From contig CACNWW010000005.1 of the NCBI GenBank assembly GCA_902624275.1, forward strand, positions 1-64,000: a DNA stretch of 64,000 nucleotides, given 5' to 3'. Under the pieces are notes generated by a model. The model saw only the letters and a list, made by a program, of their open reading frames with translations, was not told where the DNA came from and searched no databases. Below are positions 27,796 through 36,711 of the stretch, piece after piece (positions within the stretch are counted from its first letter, which is position 1; the number at the start of each line of letters is the position of its first letter). Origin of the DNA: an uncultured Fidelibacterota bacterium (GTDB lineage: Bacteria; Fidelibacterota; Marinisomatia; Marinisomatales; Marinisomataceae). Both the position numbers and the translations under genes were made by a program.

Positions 27796-29901
27796 ATGCA
27801 TATTTCAAAATTAGAAATTTTTGGTTTTAAATCTTTTGCAAAAAAAGAAACCGTTGTATTTGATTCAGGTATAACAGGCATTGTTGGTCCAAATGGGTGT
27901 GGTAAAACAAACATCGTAGATGCAATAAGATGGGTTTTAGGTGAGCAAAAAACTAAGAGATTAAGAAGTTCAAAAATGGAAGATGTGATTTTTAATGGTA
28001 CTTCTAATGTAAAACCATTAGGTCTATGTGAAGTTTTTTTAACAATTGAGAATGATAAAGGATTGTTACCCGTTGAATATTCAGAAGTTGAAATTGGAAG
28101 AAGATTGTATCGTTCTGGTGAAAGTGAATATTTTATTAATAGAAATAACTGCAGATTAAAAGATATTTCAAATCTTTTTGTAGATACTGGATTAACCTCA
28201 GATGCTTACTCTGTAATTGAATTAAATATGATTGAACAAATATTATCAGATAAAGATGATAGTAGAAGGCAAATGTTTGAAGAAGCTGCTGGAGTAAATA
28301 AATATAAAGCCAAAAGAAGATCTGCTTTGAAGAAGTTTGATTTGAATTCAAGAGATTTAGAAAGAATTGATGATATTATCTTAGAAATTGAAATTCAAGT
28401 CAAGGCATTAGATTTGCAATTAAAAAGATTTAAAAGACATGAAAAACTTACAAGCGAATTAAAAGAATTAGAGCTAGATCTAGCCTCAGCAAGAATAACT
28501 GATCTTGAGAATGTCATTTTACCTCTTGAAGAAATGTTAAAGAAAAAGAATGAAGTTTTAAAAAAAACTACTTTTAAAAAAGAAGTTGAAAGTGTTGAAT
28601 TTGACAACTCCAGAGAAGCATATTTAAAAGAGAAAGAATCTTTAGCAGCAATGAAAGCAAAAGTTGATAAGCTTACAGAAAAGCTGCTTTTAGAGATTCA
28701 AGAAAAGAATCAAGAGTCATCCAAAGGTGTCGGATTGCTTGAGGACGAACTTCAGAAAAAGATTAATCAACTTAATCAGTTTGATAAAGATTATATTAAA
28801 ATAGTCTCAAATCAAGATGTAACTAAAAACTTGTCAGATGAAAGCAAGGAAAAATTCAAAAATAAAAATTACACTGTAATAGAAACTGACAAAAAATATG
28901 AAAAATTAAAAGCAAGCATACAAGATTATAAAGATAAAATAGATAAATATAGAAAAGAGCAAGAATTTGATTTTTCAAAAATGGATGAATCCATTAAAAA
29001 AATTCAAGATCAAATAAATTCAAATAATCTAGATTTAGAAAAAAAAGAGAATGATGTAAATAAGGCATTTATCAAAATGGAGTCAATAAGAGCAAAGCTT
29101 GATTCTGATAAATTCAGTAAAGATGATCTTTTTTATGAAATAAAAGAATCTGAGATGAAAATTGCAGAATCAAAAATAAAAAAAACCCAAATAGAGCAAA
29201 ATATTATTGAAAAGTTTGGAAATGATGTTGTTTTAAGAGATGTAAAGGATTACAACATTTCAGATATGGTTTTTAGAGTAGAAAAAATAAAGAGAAGTAT
29301 TGATTCTATTGGTCCAATTAATTGGGCAGTCAAAGATGAGCATGAAGAAAAAACCGCAAGATTAAATAATCTTTTGGAACAAAAAGCTGATTTAATTGAT
29401 GCTGAAAATAATTTAAAAGAAGCTATTAAGAAAATTGATATTGTTGCCCAAGAACAGTTTTTGGATACATACAATCAAGTCAAAGATAATTTTGAAACTA
29501 TGTTTGCAGTGTTTTTTAATGGGGGTAAGGGTTCAATTGAATTATCAGACTCTAATGAACCTCTAAATTCTGATATAAATATTCATGCTCAGCCTCCTGG
29601 AAAAAAAAATAATTCCCTAAAGATGTTATCAGCAGGAGAAAAGTCCTTAACTGCAATTGCATTACTTTTCTCAATTTATCAGTACAAGCCTAGTCCATTT
29701 TGCATTTTAGATGAAATTGACGCGCCTCTTGACGATATAAATATTAAAAAGTTTACTGATGTGATAAAAGATTACAGTAAAACCACTCAGTTTATTATGG
29801 TAACTCATAATAAATTGACAATGGAATCAGCAGATTGTATTTATGGTGTAACAGCTGAAAAACAAGGAATTTCAAAACTTATGTCCATTGATTTTTCATA
29901 A
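27796..29901 (+). CDS. smc: SMC-family chromosome protein, short and apparently hinge-less
   Basis: A 701-residue SMC protein; bacterial SMC is usually about 1,150-1,200. Both ATPase halves are complete: Walker A GPNGCGKT (31-38), FEEAAGVNKYK near 161, the IGPINWAVKDEHEE region near 501, signature LSAGEKS near 610, Walker B FCILDEIDAPLDD near 634 and the MVTHNK switch near 667. The roughly 325 residues between the heads read as continuous charged coiled coil with no Gly-rich hinge domain. One uninterrupted frame, so not a frameshifted gene. An internal deletion of hinge plus half the arms is the simplest view. ScpA and ScpB genes are not in the window. Sequence order follows SMC rather than RecN or SbcC. 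Confidence 0.9.
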   Translation: MHISKLEIFGFKSFAKKETVVFDSGITGIVGPNGCGKTNIVDAIRWVLGEQKTKRLRSSKMEDVIFNGTSNVKPLGLCEVFLTIENDKGLLPVEYSEVEIGRRLYRSGESEYFINRNNCRLKDISNLFVDTGLTSDAYSVIELNMIEQILSDKDDSRRQMFEEAAGVNKYKAKRRSALKKFDLNSRDLERIDDIILEIEIQVKALDLQLKRFKRHEKLTSELKELELDLASARITDLENVILPLEEMLKKKNEVLKKTTFKKEVESVEFDNSREAYLKEKESLAAMKAKVDKLTEKLLLEIQEKNQESSKGVGLLEDELQKKINQLNQFDKDYIKIVSNQDVTKNLSDESKEKFKNKNYTVIETDKKYEKLKASIQDYKDKIDKYRKEQEFDFSKMDESIKKIQDQINSNNLDLEKKENDVNKAFIKMESIRAKLDSDKFSKDDLFYEIKESEMKIAESKIKKTQIEQNIIEKFGNDVVLRDVKDYNISDMVFRVEKIKRSIDSIGPINWAVKDEHEEKTARLNNLLEQKADLIDAENNLKEAIKKIDIVAQEQFLDTYNQVKDNFETMFAVFFNGGKGSIELSDSNEPLNSDINIHAQPPGKKNNSLKMLSAGEKSLTAIALLFSIYQYKPSPFCILDEIDAPLDDINIKKFTDVIKDYSKTTQFIMVTHNKLTMESADCIYGVTAEKQGISKLMSIDFS

Positions 29902-29984
29902 AATAAATCATTTGTAGTATTCATTAGTTTTAGACAAATTACGCCTGTTTTAATAACAAAATTATAAAAAAGAGAAAATAGTTT

Positions 29985-30680
29985 ATGGCAACAAAAATTA
30001 GACTTAAAAGAATTGGTCGTAGAAACAGACCTTTTTATAGAATTATAATTATTGATTCAAGAAAAAGAAGAGACGGCTCTGCAATTGAGCAAGTAGGTTG
30101 GTACAATCCAATTGAAAGCAATAAAGAGAAAAATTATGTCCTAAAAGAAGATAGAATTCTTGAATGGTTAAAGCTTGGTGCACAAGTTACAGACCCTGTT
30201 AACAAGTTAATGAAGAGATCAGGATTAGCATACAGATGGCATTTAATGAAACAGGGATTATCAGAAAAACAAATTGATAAAGCTGTTGAAGAATGGAAAA
30301 AAGAAAGAGATAAGGTAATCCAAGATAGAATTAAAGCCAATAAGGAAAAAAAAGAAAAATTAAAAGCTGAGAAAGCTGCTGCCAAAGTTGCCGAGGAAGC
30401 TCCAGCAGCAGAAGAAGCACCTGCAGAAGAAGAAGTAGCTGAAGAAGTAGCTGAAGAATCTCCAGCAGAAGAAGCACCTGCGGAAGAAGAAGCACCTGCA
30501 GAAGAAGAAGTAGCTGAAGAAGTAGTTGAAGAATCTCCAGCAGAAGAAGCACCTGCGGAAGAAGAAGCTCCAGCAGAAAAAGAAGTAGCTGAAGAAGCAC
30601 CTGCAGAAGAAGTAGCTGAAGAAGCTCCAGCAGAAGAAGCGCCTGCGGAAGAAGAAGCTCCAGTAGAAGAAAAAAAATAA
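29985..30680 (+). CDS. rpsP: Ribosomal protein bS16 with long Ala/Glu/Pro tail
   Basis: A 231-residue protein. Residues 1-85 are a normal S16 (KIRLKRIGRRNRPFYRIIII, IEQVGWYNP, AQVTDPVNKLMKRSGL). A Lys/Glu-rich helix (about 95-130) leads into a tail of about 100 residues made of Glu, Ala, Pro and Val. S16 from Bacteroidota and allied phyla often carries a shorter A/E-rich tail; this one is long and contains a 75-base tandem repeat. trmD follows, without rimM. GAGAAAATAG precedes the ATG, a weak ribosome site. Confidence 0.95.
   Translation: MATKIRLKRIGRRNRPFYRIIIIDSRKRRDGSAIEQVGWYNPIESNKEKNYVLKEDRILEWLKLGAQVTDPVNKLMKRSGLAYRWHLMKQGLSEKQIDKAVEEWKKERDKVIQDRIKANKEKKEKLKAEKAAAKVAEEAPAAEEAPAEEEVAEEVAEESPAEEAPAEEEAPAEEEVAEEVVEESPAEEAPAEEEAPAEKEVAEEAPAEEVAEEAPAEEAPAEEEAPVEEKK
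30426..30575 (+). repeat. 75-base tandem repeat in the rpsP tail
   Basis: The unit starting at 30426 recurs at 30501 with only a few changes, giving two copies of 25 codons; degenerate GAAGAAG/CCAGCAG/CCTGCAG units continue to about 30670. The array keeps the reading frame. Confidence 0.8.
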
Positions 30681-30710
30681 GTTTTACAGCTTAAATTTTT
30701 GTCAAATAAT

Positions 30711-31394
30711 ATGGAAGTTTATATTATAACGCCATTTCCTGATTCGATAAATACTCTCATCGAAAACAATATAGCTAATCAAGGAGTAAAAAAAAGTCTC
30801 CTTACCATTGAGACTATTAACCTAAGAGATTTCACCAAAGATAATTATAAAAAGATTGATGATGAGCCGTATGGAGGTGGAAGTGGAATGGTTATGATGT
30901 GCGAACCATTGTTTAGCGCTATTGAATATTGTATATCAAAATCACAAAAAAAGCCTAAAATAATTTTTCCTTCGCCAAAAGGAAAAGTTTTAAATCATAA
31001 AATAAGCAGTAATCTTAGCAATGAGAGCTCTTTAATTTTTATTTGCGGACATTATAAAGGTATAGATGAAAGAGTTATTGAAAAATATGTCGATTTAGAA
31101 ATATCAATTGGAGATTTTATCATTTCAAACGGCGAATTATCAACAATGATTATTTTTGATTCAATTGCACGATTAATTCCAGGTGTTTTGAATGATTTAA
31201 ATTCAGCAATGACTGATTCTTTTGTTGACGATTTACTAGATGCTCCTTATTTTACGCGGCCTAATGAAATTGATGGATTAAAAGTTCCAGAAGTATTATT
31301 ATCTGGCGATCATAAGGCAATTGAAAAATGGCGTAATGATAAAAAATTAGAAATTACAAAAGACAGAAGACCTGATCTTTTGAAGAAAAAATAA
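30711..31394 (+). CDS. trmD: tRNA (guanine37-N1)-methyltransferase
   Basis: A 227-residue SPOUT enzyme that makes m1G37. It begins [11 protein letters not shown]; the knot region has [14 protein letters not shown] near 52-65, [20 protein letters not shown] and [21 protein letters not shown] near 135-155, then PGVL and HYxxP-equivalent [23 protein letters not shown] 30711 is preferred over the in-frame TTG at 30699. rplS follows after one base. rimM, normally between rpsP and trmD, is missing. Confidence 0.95.
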   Translation: MEVYIITPFPDSINTLIENNIANQGVKKSLLTIETINLRDFTKDNYKKIDDEPYGGGSGMVMMCEPLFSAIEYCISKSQKKPKIIFPSPKGKVLNHKISSNLSNESSLIFICGHYKGIDERVIEKYVDLEISIGDFIISNGELSTMIIFDSIARLIPGVLNDLNSAMTDSFVDDLLDAPYFTRPNEIDGLKVPEVLLSGDHKAIEKWRNDKKLEITKDRRPDLLKKK

Positions 31395-31395
31395 A

Positions 31396-31716
31396 ATGAG
31401 TAATACATTAAGAGAAGATATACCAAATTTTAAAGCAGGAGATGTCCTTTCAATCTACGTTAATGTTAGAGAAGGTCAAAAAGTAAGACAGCAGTTGTAT
31501 AAAGGTACTGTTATTGCTCGTAAGGGGTCCGGTATCGCTGAAACAATTACTGTAAGAAAAATTTCTAATGGTATTGGAGTCGAAAGAATTTTTCCACTTC
31601 ATTCTCCATCAATTGCATCTATAAAAGTTGATAGAGTAAATAAAGTAAGAAGAGCTAAGTTGTACTATTTACGTGGATTGTCCGGTAAAGCTGCTCGTCT
31701 TGCAGAAAAGAAGTAA
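31396..31716 (+). CDS. rplS: Ribosomal protein bL19
   Basis: A 106-residue protein with the typical order [60 protein letters not shown] and [19 protein letters not shown]. It lies at the 30S-50S interface. It directly follows trmD as in most bacteria. Confidence 0.98.
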   Translation: MSNTLREDIPNFKAGDVLSIYVNVREGQKVRQQLYKGTVIARKGSGIAETITVRKISNGIGVERIFPLHSPSIASIKVDRVNKVRRAKLYYLRGLSGKAARLAEKK

Positions 31717-31719
31717 AGC

Positions 31720-32859
31720 TTGCCTTCTAGATTCATTCTATTTGTTTTAAGTTTATCTCACATGTCAAATCACATCATTATGATGTTGATTCCAAGTATG
31801 TATATAAATTTAATTGACTTTTTTTCTCTAAATGCAGCCGAAGTAGGGCTAATATTTGGTATTGTGAGTTTCTGTTTTGGCGTTGGCTCCCTTCCAATGT
31901 CTTTTTTGTACAATAAGTTCGGACCAAAAAAATTAATTGTATTTTCTCAATTGGGAATTTTATTTTCTGCGCTTTTAGTGAGTGTTTCAAATAGTGTACT
32001 AATGTTTTCGCTAAGCAGTATTCTATTGGGACTTTTCGCGAGCATTCATCATCCTGTTTCTCTAACATTAATTTCAGAAACTTTTGACAAAAATATTGCA
32101 AAGGCAAATGCATTTCATGGAGTTTTTGGATCAATTGGCGTTTCTTTAGGTCCTCTAATATCATATTTTTCTTTATTGTATTTTAGTTGGCATTATGCAT
32201 TTATTTTCACTGCAATTTTAAATGCTTTTTTATTACCTCTTTCAATGAAGTTTATCCCAAATACTGAAAAAATGGACATTATTAGCCTCAATGACTTTAG
32301 CGATAAAAAACAAAACTCAATTTTATCAATTTTTTTCCTAATTTCATTCGTTGTAGGTTTATCATTTACAGTATTTAACACATTTATTCCTTCAGTGTTT
32401 AATTTAGATTTTGGCTCAAACGCAAATTCTATTGTATCAGCAATTATGTTAACAGGTTTTTTAGGACAAATACTGTCAGGATATCTTGGAGATAAGTTTG
32501 ATAGAATTAAATTGTTGTCAACAGTTTTTCTCCTACTTCTTCCTTTATTCATATCAATAATATTTGTCGGAAAAACATTGATTGTAATTGTTTCAGTTCT
32601 TTTGGCAATTATTATGTACTCAATTCAACCATTAATTAATTCCATAATTAAAGATATTACTCCATTAAGAATAAGATCAGTTGTTTTTGGTTTAAACTTT
32701 TTCTTAATGTTTGGTCTTTCTGGATTAGCAGCATACTTAGGAGGATTAATAGCAGATAACTATAGTTTTAAATTAATTTTCCCTATATTTTCACTACTGT
32801 TTCCTATTGGAGTATTATTACTTTATTTATTGAATATGAAAAGAAAGGTTGAAGCATAA
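31720..32859 (+). CDS. Major facilitator superfamily transporter, Fsr-like
   Basis: A 379-residue permease with about 12 membrane segments. Start is TTG at 31720, three bases after the rplS stop; the next Met (31762) would cut the first helix (FILFVLSLSHMSNHIIMMLI). The loop between helices 2 and 3 contains NKFGPKKLIVFSQ, and SIHHPVSLTLISE is typical of the fosmidomycin-resistance (Fsr) branch of exporters. The substrate is unknown. It overlaps yicC by one base (TAATG). Confidence 0.85.
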   Translation: MPSRFILFVLSLSHMSNHIIMMLIPSMYINLIDFFSLNAAEVGLIFGIVSFCFGVGSLPMSFLYNKFGPKKLIVFSQLGILFSALLVSVSNSVLMFSLSSILLGLFASIHHPVSLTLISETFDKNIAKANAFHGVFGSIGVSLGPLISYFSLLYFSWHYAFIFTAILNAFLLPLSMKFIPNTEKMDIISLNDFSDKKQNSILSIFFLISFVVGLSFTVFNTFIPSVFNLDFGSNANSIVSAIMLTGFLGQILSGYLGDKFDRIKLLSTVFLLLLPLFISIIFVGKTLIVIVSVLLAIIMYSIQPLINSIIKDITPLRIRSVVFGLNFFLMFGLSGLAAYLGGLIADNYSFKLIFPIFSLLFPIGVLLLYLLNMKRKVEA

Positions 32860-33659
32860 TGTTAGTTAGTATGACAGGTTTTGGTTCTTCGAGCTACGAG
32901 GATTCCAGTCTTTCAATAAATATTGAATTAAAATCTTTTAACTCGAGGTATTTCGAATTGAATACAAAATCCTTTGATTTATCTGGTCCGCTTGAATACA
33001 AGATTAGAAACTTTTTAAAAAAACAATTATTGAGAGGTTCAGTTACATTGTTTATAAAAGTAGATTCAAAAGATACCTTCAAATTTAATAGTCAAAAAAC
33101 ATCAAGTGTTTTGAAAGCATATAAAGAAATTGAAAAAAAGTACGATATTGATTTGAATTACAGCCAATTGCTAAGAAATAATGATATTTTAAGCTATGAA
33201 CCACATAGTAATTCAATTCAAAAAAAGATTTTCTCATTATTAAAAATTGCAACAAAAGAATTGATTGATATGCGCAATAAAGAAGGAGCTATAATAGAGA
33301 AAGAATTTCATGGGTATTTGGATATAGCTAAAAAAGATCTATTGAAGATTGAAAAAATTCAAGAAAAAGTACATAAAAGTAAAATAAATTTAAAGTCAAA
33401 TAATGACGTAATTGATGAGATAGAAAAGATTGATATTTCAGAAGAGATTGATAGAATTAATAGTCATTTAAGACAGATATCTCAATCAATTAAATCAAAG
33501 CAATTATCTGGAAAAAAAATTAATTTCATCTTACAGGAAATCAATAGAGAGTCCAATACAATATTATCTAAGTTTTTAGATAAAAGAGTATCTAAGCATG
33601 CAATAAGCTTAAAAATGCAAGCTGAAAAATTAAGAGAACAAATAGGAAATATTTTATGA
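32859..33659 (+). CDS. YicC-family endoribonuclease
   Basis: A 266-residue protein opening MLVSMTGFGSSS and LKSFNSRYFEL, the conserved YicC N-terminus, with a C-terminal DUF1732 domain (LSGKKINFILQEINRESNTILSK, then SLKMQAEKLREQIGNIL). E. coli YicC is reported as an endoribonuclease acting on the small RNA RyhB. The order yicC-gmk-rpoZ is widely conserved. It overlaps gmk by 4 bases. Confidence 0.92.
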   Translation: MLVSMTGFGSSSYEDSSLSINIELKSFNSRYFELNTKSFDLSGPLEYKIRNFLKKQLLRGSVTLFIKVDSKDTFKFNSQKTSSVLKAYKEIEKKYDIDLNYSQLLRNNDILSYEPHSNSIQKKIFSLLKIATKELIDMRNKEGAIIEKEFHGYLDIAKKDLLKIEKIQEKVHKSKINLKSNNDVIDEIEKIDISEEIDRINSHLRQISQSIKSKQLSGKKINFILQEINRESNTILSKFLDKRVSKHAISLKMQAEKLREQIGNIL

Positions 33660-34216
33660 AAAATTTTATTATTATTTCCGGATCATCAGGCTCAGGTAAA
33701 ACTACTTTGTTGGAATTACTTTCAAGAGATTTGAACATTGAAATATCTGTTTCATATACAACTAGAAACAAAAGAAAGTATGAAATTGATGGTGTTCACT
33801 ACAATTTTATTAATAAGCAAAAATTTAAAAAAATGATAGAAAAAAACTTATTCCTTGAACATGAAAATGTTCATGGGGATTTATATGGAACAGCATTGAG
33901 TAGCTTGGAAAAGTATATTGATAACAATAAGCATTTATTTTTTGAGCTTGATGTTAATGGGGCTGTTAGTTTAATGAATTATTACCCAAATAATACTATT
34001 TCAATCTTTTTATCTCCTCCTAATTTAGAAGAATTAAGAAAAAGATTAGTTTTAAGATCAACAGAAACCGAAGATGAAATTAATAAAAGATTAAGCAGGT
34101 TTAAGGAAGAAGATAACTTAAAAAAAGAATTTGACTATAATCTTATTAATGATAACTTCGAAACCACGTTTGAAAAGATTAAAGAAATTATAAATAGACA
34201 CAAAAAAGAGGATTAA
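33656..34216 (+). CDS. gmk: Guanylate kinase
   Basis: A 186-residue kinase converting GMP to GDP. The P-loop is SGSSGSGKTTLLE near 7-19; SVSYTTRNKRKYEIDGVHYNFI is the GMP-binding segment; FELDVNGAVSL and IFLSPP follow, and the LID region has LRKRLVLRSTETEDEINKRL. It is co-translated with yicC and one base before rpoZ. Confidence 0.97.
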   Translation: MKNFIIISGSSGSGKTTLLELLSRDLNIEISVSYTTRNKRKYEIDGVHYNFINKQKFKKMIEKNLFLEHENVHGDLYGTALSSLEKYIDNNKHLFFELDVNGAVSLMNYYPNNTISIFLSPPNLEELRKRLVLRSTETEDEINKRLSRFKEEDNLKKEFDYNLINDNFETTFEKIKEIINRHKKED

Positions 34217-34217
34217 A

Positions 34218-34505
34218 ATGGCTGTAGACCCAATTTCGTTTAGCAAGCTTTTAAAAAAGACAGATGATATTTATGAAGCTGTTGTTGTTTCATCAAAAAG
34301 AGCAAAGCAAATTCTTCAAGATAGAATTGTTAAGCAAATGATTGACGAAAATGAAGAAATTTCTGAAGATGGCATTCTTGCAGAGCCTGTTATTAGGGAA
34401 AATATTGATTTTGACAAGGAAGAAAAAGTTACCTCTGTAGCCTTAGATGAGTTCTTAGACGGTGATATTGATTGGAATAAGACCGAAGAATCAATTGAGC
34501 ACTAA
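34218..34505 (+). CDS. rpoZ: RNA polymerase omega subunit
   Basis: A 95-residue protein with the omega core DDIYEAVVVSSKRAKQI near 16-32, which contacts the beta-prime subunit, followed by an acidic C-terminal part. Size and place after gmk fit RpoZ. AGAGGATTAAA supplies a ribosome site. Its end overlaps ung. Confidence 0.9.
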   Translation: MAVDPISFSKLLKKTDDIYEAVVVSSKRAKQILQDRIVKQMIDENEEISEDGILAEPVIRENIDFDKEEKVTSVALDEFLDGDIDWNKTEESIEH

Positions 34506-35268
34506 ATATTTAAAAAAGAAATTTATCAATCAAAATAAGCAGCTGTTCGGTAAAGAGATTTATCTCAACCAGCTCTCATATGCAAATAATCAAAAAAAAG
34601 TTAAGATTCATGATTCATGGTATTTTGAACTTAAGGAAGAATTTGAAAAGAAGTATTGGATAGAGCTTTCAACTAAGGTTAAAAATTCTTACAAAAATAA
34701 AATTATTTTTCCAAAACCATCCTTAATTTTCAATGCTTTTAATTCTACGCATTTAAATGATGTTAAGGTGGTAATAATTGGACAAGATCCATATCATGGT
34801 CAAGGACAGGCAAATGGTTTGTCATTTAGCGTAAATGAAGGTATAGCAATTCCACCATCTCTTTTAAATATTTTCAAAGAATTAGAATCTGATTTAAATA
34901 TTCCTATTCCTAATTCGGGAAATTTACAATCATGGGCTAATCAAGGAGTTTTACTTTTAAATACTGTTTTAACTGTTGAAAAAGATAATGCAAATTCACA
35001 TAAAGACTTGGGATGGGAAATTTTTACAAAGAAGGTAATTGAAATAGTATCTTCTAAATTAGAAAATATAGTTTTTATTTTATGGGGAAAACAAGCACAA
35101 TTAATTGAAGACATAATAGACACATCAAAACATCATATTATTAATTCGGTTCATCCTTCACCTCTATCAGCTCATAGAGGATTTTTTGGATCAAATCCAT
35201 TTTCTGAGACTAATAAATTTTTAAGGTCTAAAGACATTGAACCGATTAATTGGAAATTAAGTAAATAG
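34495..35268 (+). CDS. ung: Uracil-DNA glycosylase, family 1
   Basis: A 257-residue enzyme when started at TTG 34495, inside the rpoZ end; an in-frame GTG at 34462 is an alternative. Family-1 motifs are exact: GQDPYHG near 96-102 with the catalytic Asp, LLNTVLTVE, and HPSPLSAHRGFFGS near 219. It removes uracil from DNA. The N-terminus carries about 30 extra Lys/Asn-rich residues before the usual KIHDSW start, so true initiation could be downstream, but no ATG offers itself. Confidence 0.94.
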   Translation: MSTKYLKKKFINQNKQLFGKEIYLNQLSYANNQKKVKIHDSWYFELKEEFEKKYWIELSTKVKNSYKNKIIFPKPSLIFNAFNSTHLNDVKVVIIGQDPYHGQGQANGLSFSVNEGIAIPPSLLNIFKELESDLNIPIPNSGNLQSWANQGVLLLNTVLTVEKDNANSHKDLGWEIFTKKVIEIVSSKLENIVFILWGKQAQLIEDIIDTSKHHIINSVHPSPLSAHRGFFGSNPFSETNKFLRSKDIEPINWKLSK

Positions 35269-35317
35269 TCTTGTTATTAAGGATTATCTTGTCAGATTAT
35301 TAAAACATCATTAATCT

Positions 35318-35338
35318 ATTGAAATATAAAATTTCAAT
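35318..35338. repeat. Inverted repeat before dnaB
   Basis: Arms ATTGAAAT and ATTTCAAT around loop ATAAA, between ung and dnaB. Low G+C and no T-run afterwards, so not a convincing terminator. It may be a regulator site. Confidence 0.3.
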
Positions 35339-35349
35339 TGTTGACAGAG

Positions 35350-35358
35350 TGTGGATAA
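35350..35358 (-). promoter_or_regulatory. Perfect DnaA-box sequence in the dnaB leader
   Basis: TGTGGATAA is the complement of TTATCCACA, the strongest DnaA-box consensus, 6 bases before the dnaB ATG. A single 9-mer of this composition is not rare in 64 kb, so only the location makes it noteworthy. Confidence 0.4.
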
Positions 35359-35364
35359 ATAAAC

Positions 35365-36708
35365 ATGGCCGAAAATAAAAAAACTGAAGGTTTAAATTTA
35401 CAGCCTCAAGCGCTAGAAGCTGAAGAAGCAGTATTGGGATCAATGATGATTGATGAAGATGCTGCAAATAAGGCTATAAGCATCTTAGGTTCAAGTCATT
35501 ATTTTTATAAAGATTCACATAAAAAAATCTTTGAAGCTATGCTTATTTTAATGAATAACAGCAATCCTATTGATACAGTTTCTGTATCAGATGAGCTTAA
35601 AAAAGGTAAAAACTTGAAATTAGTAGGTGGAATTTATTATCTAACTGGCTTAGTTGATAAAGTTCCAACATCTGCAAGAGTTGAAACTTATGCTGAAATC
35701 GTAAAAGAAAAAGGTATGTTAAGAGACCTGATTACCACTTCACATGAGATTTCTAAAAAAGCTTTAGATGCTGGAGATTCAGTTGGATCAATTCTTGATG
35801 AAGCTGAGCAGTCAATTTTTAGCTTAACTGAACAAAAAGATTCAAAAATATATCAACATATTGAACCAATTCTATCAAGTACTGTTAAGAGAATAGAAGA
35901 CATGGCTGCAAATCCTGGTTCTGTAATTGGCGTACCATCAGGTATTATTGATTTAGACAAGTTGACAGCAGGCTTTCAGAATGGTGATCTAATTATTTTA
36001 GCAGGAAGACCATCTATGGGTAAAACTGCTTTAGCTTTAACTATTGCAAGAAACGCAGCAATTGAAAATAAATCTGCAACCGCAATTTTTAGTTTAGAAA
36101 TGTCAAGCGATCAACTTGGACAAAGGTTATTAACGTCTGAAGCAAGAGTAGATAATGCTCTTGTAAGAAGAGGAAGTCCAAATATAAAATGGAAAAATAT
36201 TAATATTGCTTCTGGAAAACTTGCTCAAGCTCCACTTTACATAGATGATACACCTGCATTATCAATTTTAGACCTTAGATCTAGAGCTAGAAGATTAAAA
36301 AGAGAAAGAAATATAGAACTTCTTATTGTAGATTACTTACAGCTTATGCAAGGCCCAAGAAATTCTGAAAATAGGCAGAATGAAATTTCACAAATTACTC
36401 AATCACTTAAAGCTTTAGCTAAAGAATTAGATATCCCAGTAATTGCGCTTTCACAGCTTTCTAGAGCAGTCGAGCAAAGAACGAAAAAAGAACCTGTACT
36501 TTCAGACTTAAGAGAAAGTGGTGCAATTGAGCAGGATGCTGACGTAGTAATATTCCTTTATAGACCAGCAGTTTACGATAAAGAAGATCAAGATTTAAAG
36601 GGTCTTGCTTATTTAATAGTAGCCAAGCAGAGGAATGGTCCAACTGGCAGAGTTACTGCAACGTTTATCGATACGTATGCAAGATTTGATAATCATCAAG
36701 AGTTTTAA
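35365..36708 (+). CDS. dnaB: Replicative DNA helicase DnaB
   Basis: A 447-residue hexameric helicase. The N-terminal domain (about 15-115) begins PQALEAEEAVLGSMM; the RecA-like C-terminal domain has Walker A GRPSMGKTALAL near 214, SLEMSSDQLGQRLL, Walker B LLIVDYLQLM, and ALSQLSRAVEQRTKKEP. No intein interrupts it, unlike many dnaB genes. The preceding 96 bases have a DnaA-box and an inverted repeat. Confidence 0.98.
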   Translation: MAENKKTEGLNLQPQALEAEEAVLGSMMIDEDAANKAISILGSSHYFYKDSHKKIFEAMLILMNNSNPIDTVSVSDELKKGKNLKLVGGIYYLTGLVDKVPTSARVETYAEIVKEKGMLRDLITTSHEISKKALDAGDSVGSILDEAEQSIFSLTEQKDSKIYQHIEPILSSTVKRIEDMAANPGSVIGVPSGIIDLDKLTAGFQNGDLIILAGRPSMGKTALALTIARNAAIENKSATAIFSLEMSSDQLGQRLLTSEARVDNALVRRGSPNIKWKNINIASGKLAQAPLYIDDTPALSILDLRSRARRLKRERNIELLIVDYLQLMQGPRNSENRQNEISQITQSLKALAKELDIPVIALSQLSRAVEQRTKKEPVLSDLRESGAIEQDADVVIFLYRPAVYDKEDQDLKGLAYLIVAKQRNGPTGRVTATFIDTYARFDNHQEF

Positions 36709-36711
36709 AAT

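Noticed and set aside
28300-29300. Frameshifted or pseudogenised smc
   Set aside because: The frame is continuous, coil character is kept and both ATPase halves are intact, so decay is not supported.
30331-30600. Leucine-rich open frame on the minus strand of rpsP
   Set aside because: It is the complement of the Glu/Ala repeat and has no independent support.
31778-32164. 128-residue minus-strand open frame inside the MFS gene
   Set aside because: The plus-strand permease is clearly real; the antisense product has no recognisable pattern.
35341-35370. TTGACA before dnaB as a -35 box
   Set aside because: The matching -10 would fall on the start codon and no TATAAT-like hexamer is there.
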